Positions 23,756 to 33,260 of a DNA stretch of 64,000 nt are shown here, one piece after another. The stretch covers positions 228,135,136-228,199,135 of the forward strand of contig NC_092875.1 of NCBI RefSeq assembly GCF_028372415.1. The letters are read 5' to 3'. This DNA is from Notamacropus eugenii. Taxonomy: Eukaryota; Chordata; Mammalia; Diprotodontia; Macropodidae. Made by a program: the position numbers and the translations under genes. Numbering within the stretch: position 1 is the first letter of the stretch; each line of letters begins with the position of its first letter. The notes beneath the pieces were generated by a model. The model did no database searches, was not told where the DNA came from, and worked only from the letters and a program-made list of their open reading frames with translations.

Positions 23756-24110
23756 AATGCATAGGCATATCCAGCAATATATCTAGATGTTTATGTACAC
23801 ATGTATCATGAATTCAGATATACATCATTTTGATGCCATGGTCCTCTTTGAGAATGAAGGACAAACACAACAAAAACATCTGGATATACAAGTACACAAT
23901 GCCATGAATACTCACAAGAGGCCAGATGTACATCTAGACCTATATATATGTACTCACCATTTAGATGTGCACATCCATGTATCTGGGCATTATCTGGATG
24001 TATATATGCAAGTATGCCTTGAGCATAGGCATGTGTCTGTATGAATCACAAGTCCAGATGTATGTATAAACAAGTCAATATGTATGTCTTTACATATACA
24101 TATGCATGTC
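23756..24110. repeat. Degenerate minisatellite of 'tctggatgtatat' type
   Basis: Repeated imperfect units around 'agatgt' plus 'tatatgtacac': 23,781, 23,880, 23,924, 23,958, 23,991 and 24,054 ('tctagatgtttatgtacaca', 'catctggatatacaagtaca', 'ccagatgtacatctagacct', 'tctggatgtatatatgcaag', 'gtccagatgtatgtataaac'). Spacing is irregular at about 30-40 bp. A short RTE/SINE tail sits inside it. Confidence 0.65.
23815..23877 (+). repeat. RTE-type 3' tail inside the minisatellite
   Basis: 'catggtcctctttgagaatg' 'aaggacaaacacaacaaaaa' matches the 3' end shared by the RTE copy at 53,681 (reversed) and the SINE at 27,656. Only the last ~60 bp is present: an extremely 5'-truncated insertion. Confidence 0.75.
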
Positions 24111-24390
24111 ATAACTAACTGATTCACTTGACACTGGGCATTGTATATCCTGTATTGTTCCCTGGTCATTTTTTTGTCATGACTTCCTGAGATTAGGAAT
24201 AGCATCGAAGAAACTTGGTTTCATAGTATCATCAGCTCCCATAGCTCTGGCTGTTTGCTATGGGGAATAAATATGCAATATGAAATGTAGCTAAAATTCC
24301 ACTTACTGCTAGACATACACAATTTCATAACCAAAAATTTTGATATCCTTTTCTTTTCCTTCCCATGATACTTACAGGAATTAGTCTTCC
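24111..24390. other. Unassigned sequence
   Basis: No gene or repeat recognised. Confidence 0.4.
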
Positions 24391-24622
24391 TTGTTGTTGT
24401 TCAGTGATTTTTCAGTTGTGTCCAACTCTGTGGGTTTTCTTGGCAAAGATACTGTACTGGTTTGCCATTTTCTTCTCCAACTGATTTTACTGAGGCAAAC
24501 AAGGTTAAGTGACTTGTCCAGGGTCACCTAGCTAGTAAGTTTCTTAGGCTGGATTTGAACTCATGATGAGTCTTCCTGATTCTAAGCCCAATGTTTTATC
24601 CATTGTGTCACCCAGTTGCCCT
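24391..24622 (-). repeat. SINE with BovB-like 3' tail
   Basis: Tail 'ttgttgttgttcagtgattt', 'cttggcaaagatactgtact' 'ggtttgccattttcttctcc', core 'aagtgacttgtccagggtca', and head 'tccattgtgtcacccagttg'. Full length, minus orientation. Confidence 0.88.
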
Positions 24623-25469
24623 TACTCTTCCCTAGCCCAACCCTAAATGTGGCTCAAGCATTGCTTCCTCTTTTACTTCTGTCAGAAGATGATTGACTTA
24701 CATTGTCACAACTCTATACCTGCCCTGTCCAAGTTCTAGAGGATAAAGATCTAGCATTATGTTGGTTATACCTGTGCTTTTATATTTTATATTGGTTCTT
24801 CAGTTCACCTATTCATAGTTGGTCCTTTTGTTGATGTCATTCTGAGTTTTCACTTTAATAACCAGACCTATCTGCATTTGTATTCCTTGAGATAAAAATA
24901 CTTGTAAAACAATGAGTCATATACCACCAGAAGGAAAAGAGATTAAAATGACCTGCTTAACTATTTTTATTTGTCACAAAGGACAACTCAAGGTGTGGGG
25001 GTGGGGTGGGGGAGAGTTGTGATGAAATTGGGAAATGTCTGATTTTTTTTAAAGGCATCAATTTTTTAATGAAGCTAGAAATTCCTTTTAAAAATATCAC
25101 TATCAAGGTTACTTTTTTAAATGCTGTAGACTTATCCTTGCTTTTAAAATGAGGGCTATATACATTTCTAGCTTTCCTTGCCTTTCTCCCTTCCTCCTTT
25201 TCCCCTCCTTTCATTTAAGAAAAAAACATTATTAAAGACTATGCGAGGGTCTTGTGCTTCATGGTGAAGATATGAAAATGATTCTTAAGTAGTTTGTAGG
25301 ACTTTCAGGATATTTAAAAATAATTTATTGATGCTTTTTTTTTACTCCACAATCATCCCTGCCCCCAACAAAATTCTCCTAACTAATAGCAACAAATAAA
25401 ATCAATTGCCAGAACAATTCTGACTGACAATACATGCAACATTCCACTTTTGTATTTCATGATCTTTTT
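24623..25469. other. Unassigned sequence
   Basis: A G-rich patch at 24,994-25,016 ('gtgtgggggtggggtggggg'). No gene or named repeat. Confidence 0.4.
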
Positions 25470-25960
25470 TCTAAGAGGTTGGAAGTGTCTTTCACCATCA
25501 CTCTTCTGGAATGAAGATTAGCGATTGCATTTAATCTGAATTTTAATGTCTTTTAGTGTCATTTTCTTTGTAATTGTTTATATTATTCTCCACCCCTTCT
25601 TTCTTTGCTCTGTATCAGTTTCTAAATGGCTTCCTATGTTTTCTCATTTCTTTGTGTTTCTAATTTCTTATAGTATGAAACCATTTTTGGATCTACTCAT
25701 TCCACAATTTTTATCTATGGACACTCACTTTGTTTCTACTGTTTTGCTATTACAAAGAGTTACTATGAACATTTTGCTGTATAGGGAACCTTTCTATCAG
25801 TAGGATATGTACTCAGTATTGGGAACACTGAATAAAAGAGTGTGAACAGATTAATAATTTCTCTCACATAATTACACATGGTTTTCTAGAATAGTTGAAA
25901 ATAACCATGCCAGTCATATAAATATGAAAATTACTTATTTCATTGCTCAATTTCATTTTT
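25470..25960 (-). repeat. Old L1 3' end, minus strand
   Basis: 'tggacactcactttgtttct' 'actgttttgctattacaaag' 'agttactatgaacattttgc' is the reversed end of ORF2 of an older L1 subfamily. No frame is open. Confidence 0.65.
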
Positions 25961-25984
25961 TATTCTCTCTTTATCTTTCTTCCT

Positions 25985-26022
25985 ATCTTCTTTCCTTCCA
26001 TCCTTCCTTTCTTTCTTTCTTC
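25985..26022. repeat. TTCC/TTCT simple repeat
   Basis: 'ttctttccttccatccttcc' 'tttctttctttcttcc'. Confidence 0.85.
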
Positions 26023-27655
26023 CCACTTACCTATCTTATGTTTCTTTAGTTTGATGAAGTAAAATACCAACTCCTCTTTTGAAGGAATGACCAGAATTCC
26101 TCTATTTTACTAAAAGTTTAACATTTTTGCTGATAATTAAGCTTAGCCTTTCAGATATGTTATTTTGGGGTATAAGTACTACACAGCTCTTTTTTTTGAA
26201 TACCGTATTCCAATTTTTTTCCCTTGGATTTCTCCTAAATAAGGAGCAGTCCTAATCATTTCTGACTGCTATTCCTTATTTTATGACAAGCAGATAGGAT
26301 ATTATCACTAAAACCTCTTCCATCTAATTGTTTATTATTAAATTGAATGGAATTTTTCTACCTCTAACAATCTATGATTCTGTGAGATGTGGAAAGTAGG
26401 GTGCCAGAGCTTTGTAATACAAAGCTAAGTTGTAACTTGCCTTTAATTTGGAAAACAAATTTCAAGTGCTTTCGGTGTAGTGCTTGACTCTATTTCAGTA
26501 TAATCTTCTGTCATCTGTTTAAAAGTCAACTAAATCTTCCTAAGTGACTACAGAGTGCTCCTCATATTGAAAAGGCATTGGAAATGGATATACAACCATG
26601 GATATAATGGATATTATATCAAGAAATTGTGCACCATTCCTGAGGATTATAAGACTCAGATGAGGAAGTTTAGTCTCAGAGAGGTGAAATAAATTACTCA
26701 AGGTGAAGCAGCTAATAAGGGGCATGGGTTATGTCAAGAGAGTTAGGCTAACGGTTATTCTGAAAGTACTATATCAGAGTCCCCTTGTGAATTTTAAACA
26801 TGTACTCTTACCTAGGTATAGCTCTATTTCTTCATTTAGCCATTAGGTTAAAAAATATGAAAGAATCCTTGGCAGCATCTCCCTAGAAACCCACAAATTC
26901 AGTAGCTGCTTCCTCTATATTCACAGTATTAGACTTAATAATAACAGCCTTGTGGTGAATTTGGCTATTAACATTTCTAATGACAATTCTTTTACACAGG
27001 TTATTGCTGTTTCTTTACAGAGGAGAGATAAACTACCAAACTGAAGTTAGTTCGGAATTGAATGCTTTAGTTAGCTGCAGAATATAGTCTCTGTCAAATA
27101 AAATCACCCAGCATTCAGAATAAAGCATACTAAGTGTCACTTGTACAATAGTCCTTTGGTTAGGAAAGATCTTGTAACCAGAACTATAACTAAATATTCT
27201 ACTCCCCTACATTTACTTCACAAAAGCACACCTGGAGCAAGAAACATGAAATGTGACTTCAAATAAATTTTTAAAGATAAATTTGGTTGGCAGAGGTAAA
27301 GTACTCTTTGATACTACCCTATGGAGAGGATATGGAAACCCTGGGCCACCTCGAGGCTACTCCTGATGAAGACAGAACTGGGCCAGGAAGGAGCTCTCCC
27401 AAGGTAAAACTACTGAGGGCAAAGGTACAGCACACTATCCAGTGGTTTTCTATTTTGATTAATTGTACTTTTCAATTAGAAATTGAGCAGTTGTTTCTAG
27501 CACTGAAGAAGTAAATGTATTATCATTACCCTTTAAATCTTGGTGTAGGTCAAATCCTTGGTCATACCATCCTAGTTACAACTTTGCTTGGAATGGAACA
27601 GTGTTAAAAACCAACTTTGGAGTCTATGTTATTTAATTAATTTATTCATCAAATG
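26023..27655. other. Unassigned sequence with a SINE scrap
   Basis: No gene. At 26,635-26,725 ('aggaagtttagtctcagaga' ... 'gaagcagctaataaggggca') a minus CORE-SINE scrap. A 75-codon frame at 27,287-27,514 shows no domain. Confidence 0.4.
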
Positions 27656-27971
27656 GAGGCACAGCTAGGTGGTGCAGTGGATAGAGCACCAGTGCACAAG
27701 TCAGGAGGACCTGAGTTCAAATCTCACCTCAGATACTTGACACTCACTAGCTGTGTGACCTTGGGCAAGTTATTTAACTCCAGTTGCCTAATCCTGGGTC
27801 ATCTTCAGTCGTCTTGATGAATATCTGGTCACTGGATTCAGATGACTCTGGAGGAGGTGTGAGGTTAGTGCCCTGCACAGCCCTCCCTCACTCAAAACAA
27901 AGTCAAGTGCAAGTCATGTCATTATTTCTCTGATGGTATGGTCTTCTTTGGCAACAAAGGACAAACACACA
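27656..27971 (+). repeat. tRNA-headed SINE with RTE-matched 3' tail, full length
   Basis: The head 'ggcacagctaggtggtgcag' 'tggatagagcacc' contains an RNA polymerase III A-box-like segment, and 'gagttcaaatctcacc' a B-box-like segment, followed by 'gtgtgaccttgggcaagtta'. The unusual body ('catcttcagtcgtcttgatg') leads to the 3' end 'tggtcttctttggcaacaaa' 'ggacaa', which differs at about 4 of 26 positions from the RTE 3' end at 53,681-53,720 read on the minus strand. This shows the SINE borrowed the RTE end for mobilisation. The internal promoter appears reasonably preserved. Confidence 0.88.
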
Positions 27972-27980
27972 GTATTCACC

Positions 27981-28160
27981 AAGTGGAAACAACATTGACT
28001 TGGAGTCAGAAGACAAGTCCAAGTTTTGACTCCATGACTTAGTAACTGTTTGACTTTAAGCAAGAAACATAACCCCTCTGGGCCTTAATTTGCCTTACTT
28101 AAAAAATGAAGGGATTATCTTAATGTCTCTTCCAGTTATAACATTCTATGATTTTATAAT
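27981..28160 (+). repeat. SINE, CORE/MIR-like
   Basis: 'gacttggagtcagaagacaa', 'taacccctctgggccttaat', 'gggattatcttaatgtctct' 'tccagttataacattctatg' in order on the plus strand. Ten bases from the previous SINE. Confidence 0.8.
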
Positions 28161-28639
28161 GTATCATTTATTTTTGAACATTTTCTTGCTCCTAGTTGCT
28201 TGTAATTTTCTTTAGTCTGTCTGAAACTTTGAACTTTCGTTAAGTACAGTTGTGAACTTTATTTAGTTGTCTTGTTTCCTGAAAGGAAATGCAATCATAT
28301 AAATAGACCTGCTTGGAAACACCTTTTCAGCTACTCTGATCAAGTGTTCTCAGGATCTGTTTACAAGGCTATTGTAGAGATAGTAAAAATAAGAAAATAA
28401 GAATTTATTAAGAAGTTACTATGCTCTAAGATTTGTGCTAAGCACTTTATTATATTATTTGGTCTTCACAACAATCCTGGGAGATAGGTACAATAACTGC
28501 CTGTCAATGGGGAACTCAAACTACATCATTAAATTATAAGCATTTCTCATCTGACTATGTACTACTATGTACATATACAAACTGATGTGTATGTACATAA
28601 ATATGTGGTTTGATTATTTTGATCAGTTTACTATATCTG
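28161..28639. other. Unassigned, with a SINE/L2 scrap
   Basis: At 28,395-28,505 'aagaatttattaagaagtta' ... 'cacaacaatcctgggagata' is a minus SINE or L2 terminal scrap. The rest is AT-rich up to the candidate LTR. Confidence 0.45.
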
Positions 28640-29257
28640 TGTTAGTCTGGTGTGAACATGTGCTTTGTAATGCTTGTACTAACCAATTATATATCCTAGA
28701 GCTTCCCTTTATCACAAGGCAACCAGACAGTAGAGTACCACAATAGCTAGCCAATCAGGAGGACTTCTGATGCCCAGGATTGTTTGACATATCAACTCAA
28801 ATGATCCTTTGTGAAGTAAACTTTTGCTGAACTCAGAGGTGCCTGCAACTGCTGAAGCCAGTCTTGACCAGGTGAGAGAAAAAAGCAAACATCTTGGTTT
28901 CTGACTTATCTAAAGAGCAGTAAACATCATACTTTCTAATTTATTGCACTTATAGATATCATCTCCTTGGCCTCCACTTCCTACCTCATTTCCCAATTTA
29001 TTATATTTCTCCTTTAATTTTGACTTTGCCATAAATACCACAAAAAGTCCTAAATACCTCAACTATACATAAATACCTCCCCCTTTTCCACTCCCCTTTG
29101 ATCAGATCAGAACATTGTCTTGCTACTCCAGTTTGCAAACTTCTGCTCAGGCAACAAATACAGTCAGGATCTTTGTAAATTGTGACTCTGGTTCGTTGCA
29201 GGTCTCCCATTTGGACCGAGATTGTTTCAGCAATTCACAGGAGTTTTTATTTTAACA
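28640..29257 (+). mobile_element. Candidate endogenous retrovirus 5' LTR
   Basis: About 618 bp bounded by TGTTA and TAACA, perfect 5-bp inverted termini of the TG...CA type. The LTR call rests mainly on what follows: four bases later comes a sequence that fits a tRNA-Leu primer-binding site, exactly where a retrovirus would have one. The 5' limit is my best choice among several TG starts and could be slightly off. No matching 3' LTR was found in the window. Confidence 0.6.
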
Positions 29258-29261
29258 GTTC

Positions 29262-29278
29262 TGGTGTCAGAAGCAGGA
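29262..29278 (+). promoter_or_regulatory. Primer-binding site, tRNA-Leu-like
   Basis: 'tggtgtcagaagcagga' lies 4 bp after the LTR end. It agrees at 15 of 17 positions with the complement of a mammalian tRNA-Leu 3' end as I recall it (differing at two adjacent bases near its 3' end). In retroviruses the tRNA annealed here primes minus-strand DNA synthesis; Leu sites are typical of the ERV-L group. Confidence 0.6.
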
Positions 29279-29927
29279 CAGACTGAGGACGTTTTTCCAC
29301 AATCCACATTGGGGCAAAGGAGTCTGGTATTGACTTTGGGTAACTGGTCCAAGCCCTCTCCATTTGTTGGTTGGTAAGTAACTGCTCCTGCCCTGATTCC
29401 CAGAATGCTATCCTTGGTTGAGTTCTTATCTGGCTTTCTTGTCTGAGATTCTGTTGGGCACCTCAGGAGACCCTCTTTATCTATCAACTAAGGTGTATAT
29501 TAACTAACACATCTCTCTGGTCTTTCAAGATGGATTTAGTTTCTCTCTTGAGATTCTGGTTTAGTCTCTCTGTTGAAAATCTGGTTTAATACTCTTTTAT
29601 TTCAGTCATGATGAAGGGGAGAAAGGATACTGGTCTGACAGGGCTCTCAGGTGTAGTACTCTATAACCTAATCAAGGTGGACTCAGATTTGAGCCACTTC
29701 CAGATACTGACTTGGTTGGTGAAACAGGTACCAAGAAGACCTGGTCTTAGGGCAATCAGATATCTAAAGGCAACATAAGGAGATGTCTGTGGGCTACATG
29801 TTATTCCTTTATGGCCCTGAAACCTGCTGGTATATATGTATTTGGCAGAAAGTAATCAAAGATGACTCCCATTATTATTGGCCACCCTGGGGGACTTATT
29901 ATATAAATGATCTTAAGAAATGTCTTG
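29279..29927 (+). pseudogene. ERV leader and possible gag start, interrupted
   Basis: Sequence downstream of the primer-binding site that would be leader and early gag. A short frame opens with ATG at 29,608 and closes after 56 codons; another at 29,783 contains a 'WPPWGTYYINDL' stretch reminiscent of retroviral matrix proteins, but this is weak evidence. The element is cut at 29,927 by the HAL1 insertion. No pol or env was found after the HAL1. Confidence 0.4.
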
Positions 29928-30731
29928 GGAGCAAAGATGGCAGAGTAGAAAGATACACATACACTAGCTCTTCCCACAAGCCCATAAAATACCTGTAAAG
30001 AAAGACTCTCAACAAATTCTAGAGCAGCAGAAGCCACTGAATGATGGAGTGGAGAAGATTTCCAGCCCAGGGTAACCTGGAAGGCCAACAGGAAAAGTCT
30101 GTTGCAGTGCAGAGCCCAGCCCAGCCTTGGCCACACTGGGGCCGGAAAGAGCAGGACCAGAGTAGGCCTCAGGGGCCCCTCAACCCACAGGAGAGAAAAA
30201 CACTTCAAAAGTCAGTGAGGGAGCTTTTTTCACCTCTGTGACAAGGGAACAGGGTCCTCCCCAGTCCCAGGCCCAGGCTACAGAGGTTGCACAGCAGCAA
30301 CAGGAGCAGCAACAGCAGGCATTTGCCAGTGGGGTACCAGTGCCCGTGGCAGTCAGCAATCCACATCCATTGTTCCAATATTGAAGTGCTCAACATAAAG
30401 CCCCTAGAGGAATTGAGTAGCTGATCTGAATCTCAGCCTTGAACTTGGCCAGGGAATAAACCCCTCTCCCTTGATTGTACCATGTTAGAGGAACTAAGAC
30501 CTTACAGGTCCCCAGAGTATACCTCACTCTTGACAAAGGACCCAAAAGTCAAGTAACTGGTTGGGAAAACACCCATATAAATAAGACCATAGAAGGTTAC
30601 TTTCTTGGTGAACAGGTATTCTCTCCCATTCTTTTGGGTTGAGGAAGAATAATGTTTACCATCAGGGTAAGACATAAACGTCAAGGCTTCTGCTTCCAAA
30701 ACCTTCAAAATAAATATGCAATGGTCCCAGG

Positions 30732-31670
30732 CCATGGAAGAGCTCAAAAAGGATTTTGAAAATCAAGTAAGAGAGGTGGAGGAAAAATTGGGAAGAGAAA
30801 TGAGAGTGATGTAAGAAAATTATGAAAAGCAAGTCAGTAGCTTGCTAAAGGAGATCCCAAAAAAATGCTGAAGAAAATGACACCTTTAAAAATAGGCTAA
30901 CTCAATTGTTAAAAGAGGTCCAAAAAGCCAATGAAGAGAAGAATGCCTTAAAAAGCAAAATTAGCCAAATGGAAAAAGAGGCTCAAAAGTTCACTGAAGA
31001 AAATAGTTCTCTAAAAATTAGAATGGAACAGATGGAAACTAATGACTTTATGAGAAACCAAGAAATTACAAACCCAAAAAATGAAAAAATGGAAGATAAT
31101 GTGAAATATCTTATTGGAAAAACAACTGATTTGGAAAATAGATCCAGGATAGACAATTTAAAGATTATAGGACTACCTAAAAGCCATGATCAAAAAAAAA
31201 AAAAAAAACAGCTTACATCATCTTTCATGAAAGTATCAAGGAAAACTGCCCTGATATTCTAGAACCAGAGGACAAAATAAATATTGAAGGAATCCACTGA
31301 TTGCCTCCTGACAGAAATCCAAAAAGAGAAACTCCTAGGAGCATTGTAGCTAAATTCCAGAGTTCCCAGGTTAAGGAGAAAATATTGCAAGGAGCTAGAA
31401 AGAAACAATTTGAGTATTTTGGAAATATGATCAGCATAACACAAGACCTAGCAGCTTCTACATTAAGGGATCTAAGGCCATGGAATATGATATTCCAGAA
31501 GTCAAAGAAACTAGGATTAAAACCAAGAATCACCTACCCAGCAAAACTGAGTATATTACTTCAGGGAAAAATGGTCATTCAATGAAATAGAGGACTTTCA
31601 AGCATTCTTGATGAAAAGACCAGAGCTGAAAAGAAAATCTGGCTTTCAAACACATGAATGAAGAGACGTA
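30732..31670 (+). pseudogene. HAL1 ORF1 (L1 ORF1-type protein), inactivated
   Basis: Encodes an L1 ORF1-like RNA-binding chaperone: an N-terminal coiled coil rich in Glu, Lys and Leu (30,732-31,090; for example 'KISQMEKEAQKFTEENSSLK'), an RNA-recognition-like segment ('ENRSRIDNLKIIGLPKSHDQ' near 31,130-31,190) and a C-terminal region ('KEKILQGARKKQFEYFGN' and 'ITQDLAASTLRDLRPWNMIF'). Damage visible: a stop TAA at 30,812-30,814 where the frame otherwise continues, a frameshift in the A-run at about 30,857, and a long A-run at 31,191-31,208 that shifts the frame again and ends it at 31,260. Before these lesions the frame would have started at the ATG at 30,732. Confidence 0.85.
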
Positions 31671-31806
31671 TGAAAAGGTAAACAAGAAAGAGAAATCACA
31701 AGGGATTCACTAAAGCTGAACTGTATACATTCCTACATGGAAAGATAATATTTCTAACTCTTGAAACTTTTCTCAGTATCTGGGTAGTTGGAGGGATTAT
31801 ACATAC

Positions 31807-31808
31807 AG

Positions 31809-31838
<30 letters not shown>
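31807..31838. repeat. (AC)n microsatellite in the HAL1 3'UTR
   Basis: Pure AC tract flanked by 'tatacatacag' and 'agtcagagacagagacagac'. The second HAL1 of this window has a TG/TA tract at the corresponding place. Confidence 0.93.
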
Positions 31839-31841
<3 letters not shown>

Positions 31842-32710
31842 CAGAGACAGAGACAGACAGACAGGCAGAAAGCACAGAATGAGTTGAATAAGAAGGGATC
31901 ATATCTAAAAAAATAAAACTAAGGGATCAGAGAGGAATATATTGGGAGTTGAAAGGAAAAATTATCACTCAGAGAAGAGGCAAGAAAAAGTTTTTCCAAA
32001 GGAGGGGGAAAGGGAGAGGTGACAGGGAAAGTGAAGCTTACTATCATCACATTTGTCTCAAGGAAGTAATAACATACACATACAATGGTATGAAAAATCT
32101 ATCTTACACTACAGGAAAGTAGGGGAGATGGGGATAAACAGGATTGGGGGGATGATGGAAGGGAGGGCAAATGGGAAGAAGGAGCAATTAGAAGTAAACA
32201 CTCTTGGGGAGGGACAAGGTCAAAAGAGAAAATAGAAGAAATTGGGGGAAGGATAGAATGGAGGGAAATATAGTTCGTCACACAACATGACTATTATGGA
32301 AGTCATTTGCAAAACTACACATATATAGCCTATATTGAATTTCTTGCCTTCTCAGTGGGAATGGGTGGGGAGGAAGGAAGGAAGAGAAGTTGGAACTCAA
32401 AGTTTTAGGAACAAATGTTGAGAATTGTTTTTGTGTACAACTGGGAAATAAGAAATACAGGCAATGAGGTATAGAAATTTATCTTGCCCTACAGGACAAG
32501 AGAGAAGATGGGGATAAGGGAAGGGAGGTGTGTTAGAAGGGAGAGCATATGGGTAGAAGGGGCAATCAGAATGCACAGCACTTTGGGGGGGGAGATGGGG
32601 AGAAAATTTGGAACTCAACATTTTGTGGAAATATAGCTTAAAATAAATAAACAAATAAATTTTCAAAAAATTAAAAGCAGTAAAAAAAATAAAACAAAAA
32701 AAGTGTCTTG

Positions 32711-33260
32711 ACAATGCCAGCAGGAAGTTAAACATTTGGAATTTTAGTTAGATGTGTATTTGTAGCCTAAGCAAAGATGGGAACCTTCAGTACTGTTTAG
32801 AGAATCCTTGAAATGGCAACTGCTTTTTGAAGAAAGAATGGAGAAAGTTTCTCTCTCTCTCTCTCTCTCTCTCTTTCCTCCCTCCATATCTGACTGTATA
32901 CATAAGGGGGACAGGAATGAAGCAGAGGAGGAAAAGCTCAATGAAGCAAATATTATTTGGGATATGACTAATAAAGGAAATCTCCGATTGGAAAAGTTTG
33001 TTCCTTAATTTTTTTGAGTCATGGATTTAATTGAATTAAAATGTGTCATAAATATGTTTAAAAACTGTTAGATTATTTTATCAGCCCCACTAATCATGTG
33101 TTGAAATATTCTGAAGTACTGTAATTTAAGGACTTATAAACTTCCAAGTTTTGCCTGTATTTAAAAGGAAGTTTCACCTAAAATTGTTTGGCTATCACTT
33201 ATGAAAATTATGAGATTGTTAACTAAGTTATTTGAAGTTATTTTCATAATGTTAAAACCT
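32711..33260. other. Continuation of the HAL1 target; otherwise unassigned
   Basis: Should be the ERV sequence beyond the HAL1 insertion, but nothing retroviral is recognisable. A (CT)n tract lies at 32,850-32,874. Confidence 0.4.

Larger units (their letters stand above)
29928..32700 (+). mobile_element. HAL1 (ORF1-only L1 relative), nearly complete
   Basis: Starts with 'gggagcaaagatggcagagt', a typical L1-type 5' end, then a GC-richer 5'UTR to about 30,730, ORF1 (30,732 to about 31,670), a 3'UTR with an internal (AC)n, and an A-rich tail to 32,700. There is no ORF2 and no room for one (about 1 kb from ORF1 end to tail), which defines HAL1. Flanks carry a likely target-site duplication: 'aagaaatgtcttg' at 29,915-29,927 and 'aaaaagtgtcttg' at 32,698-32,710, preceded by a TT/AAGA site suitable for L1 endonuclease. 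HAL1 needs enzyme supplied by L1. Confidence 0.85.

Noticed and set aside
23756..24110. CRISPR array
   Set aside because: Repeat units are degenerate and unevenly spaced, there are no unique spacers between identical repeats, and the context is mammalian.
27656..27740. tRNA gene
   Set aside because: A- and B-box-like sequences are present, but the sequence does not fold as a complete cloverleaf and continues as a SINE body.
29801..30241. 135-codon minus-strand and 66-codon plus-strand frames
   Set aside because: They cross the ERV/HAL1 junction and the HAL1 5'UTR; no domain is present.
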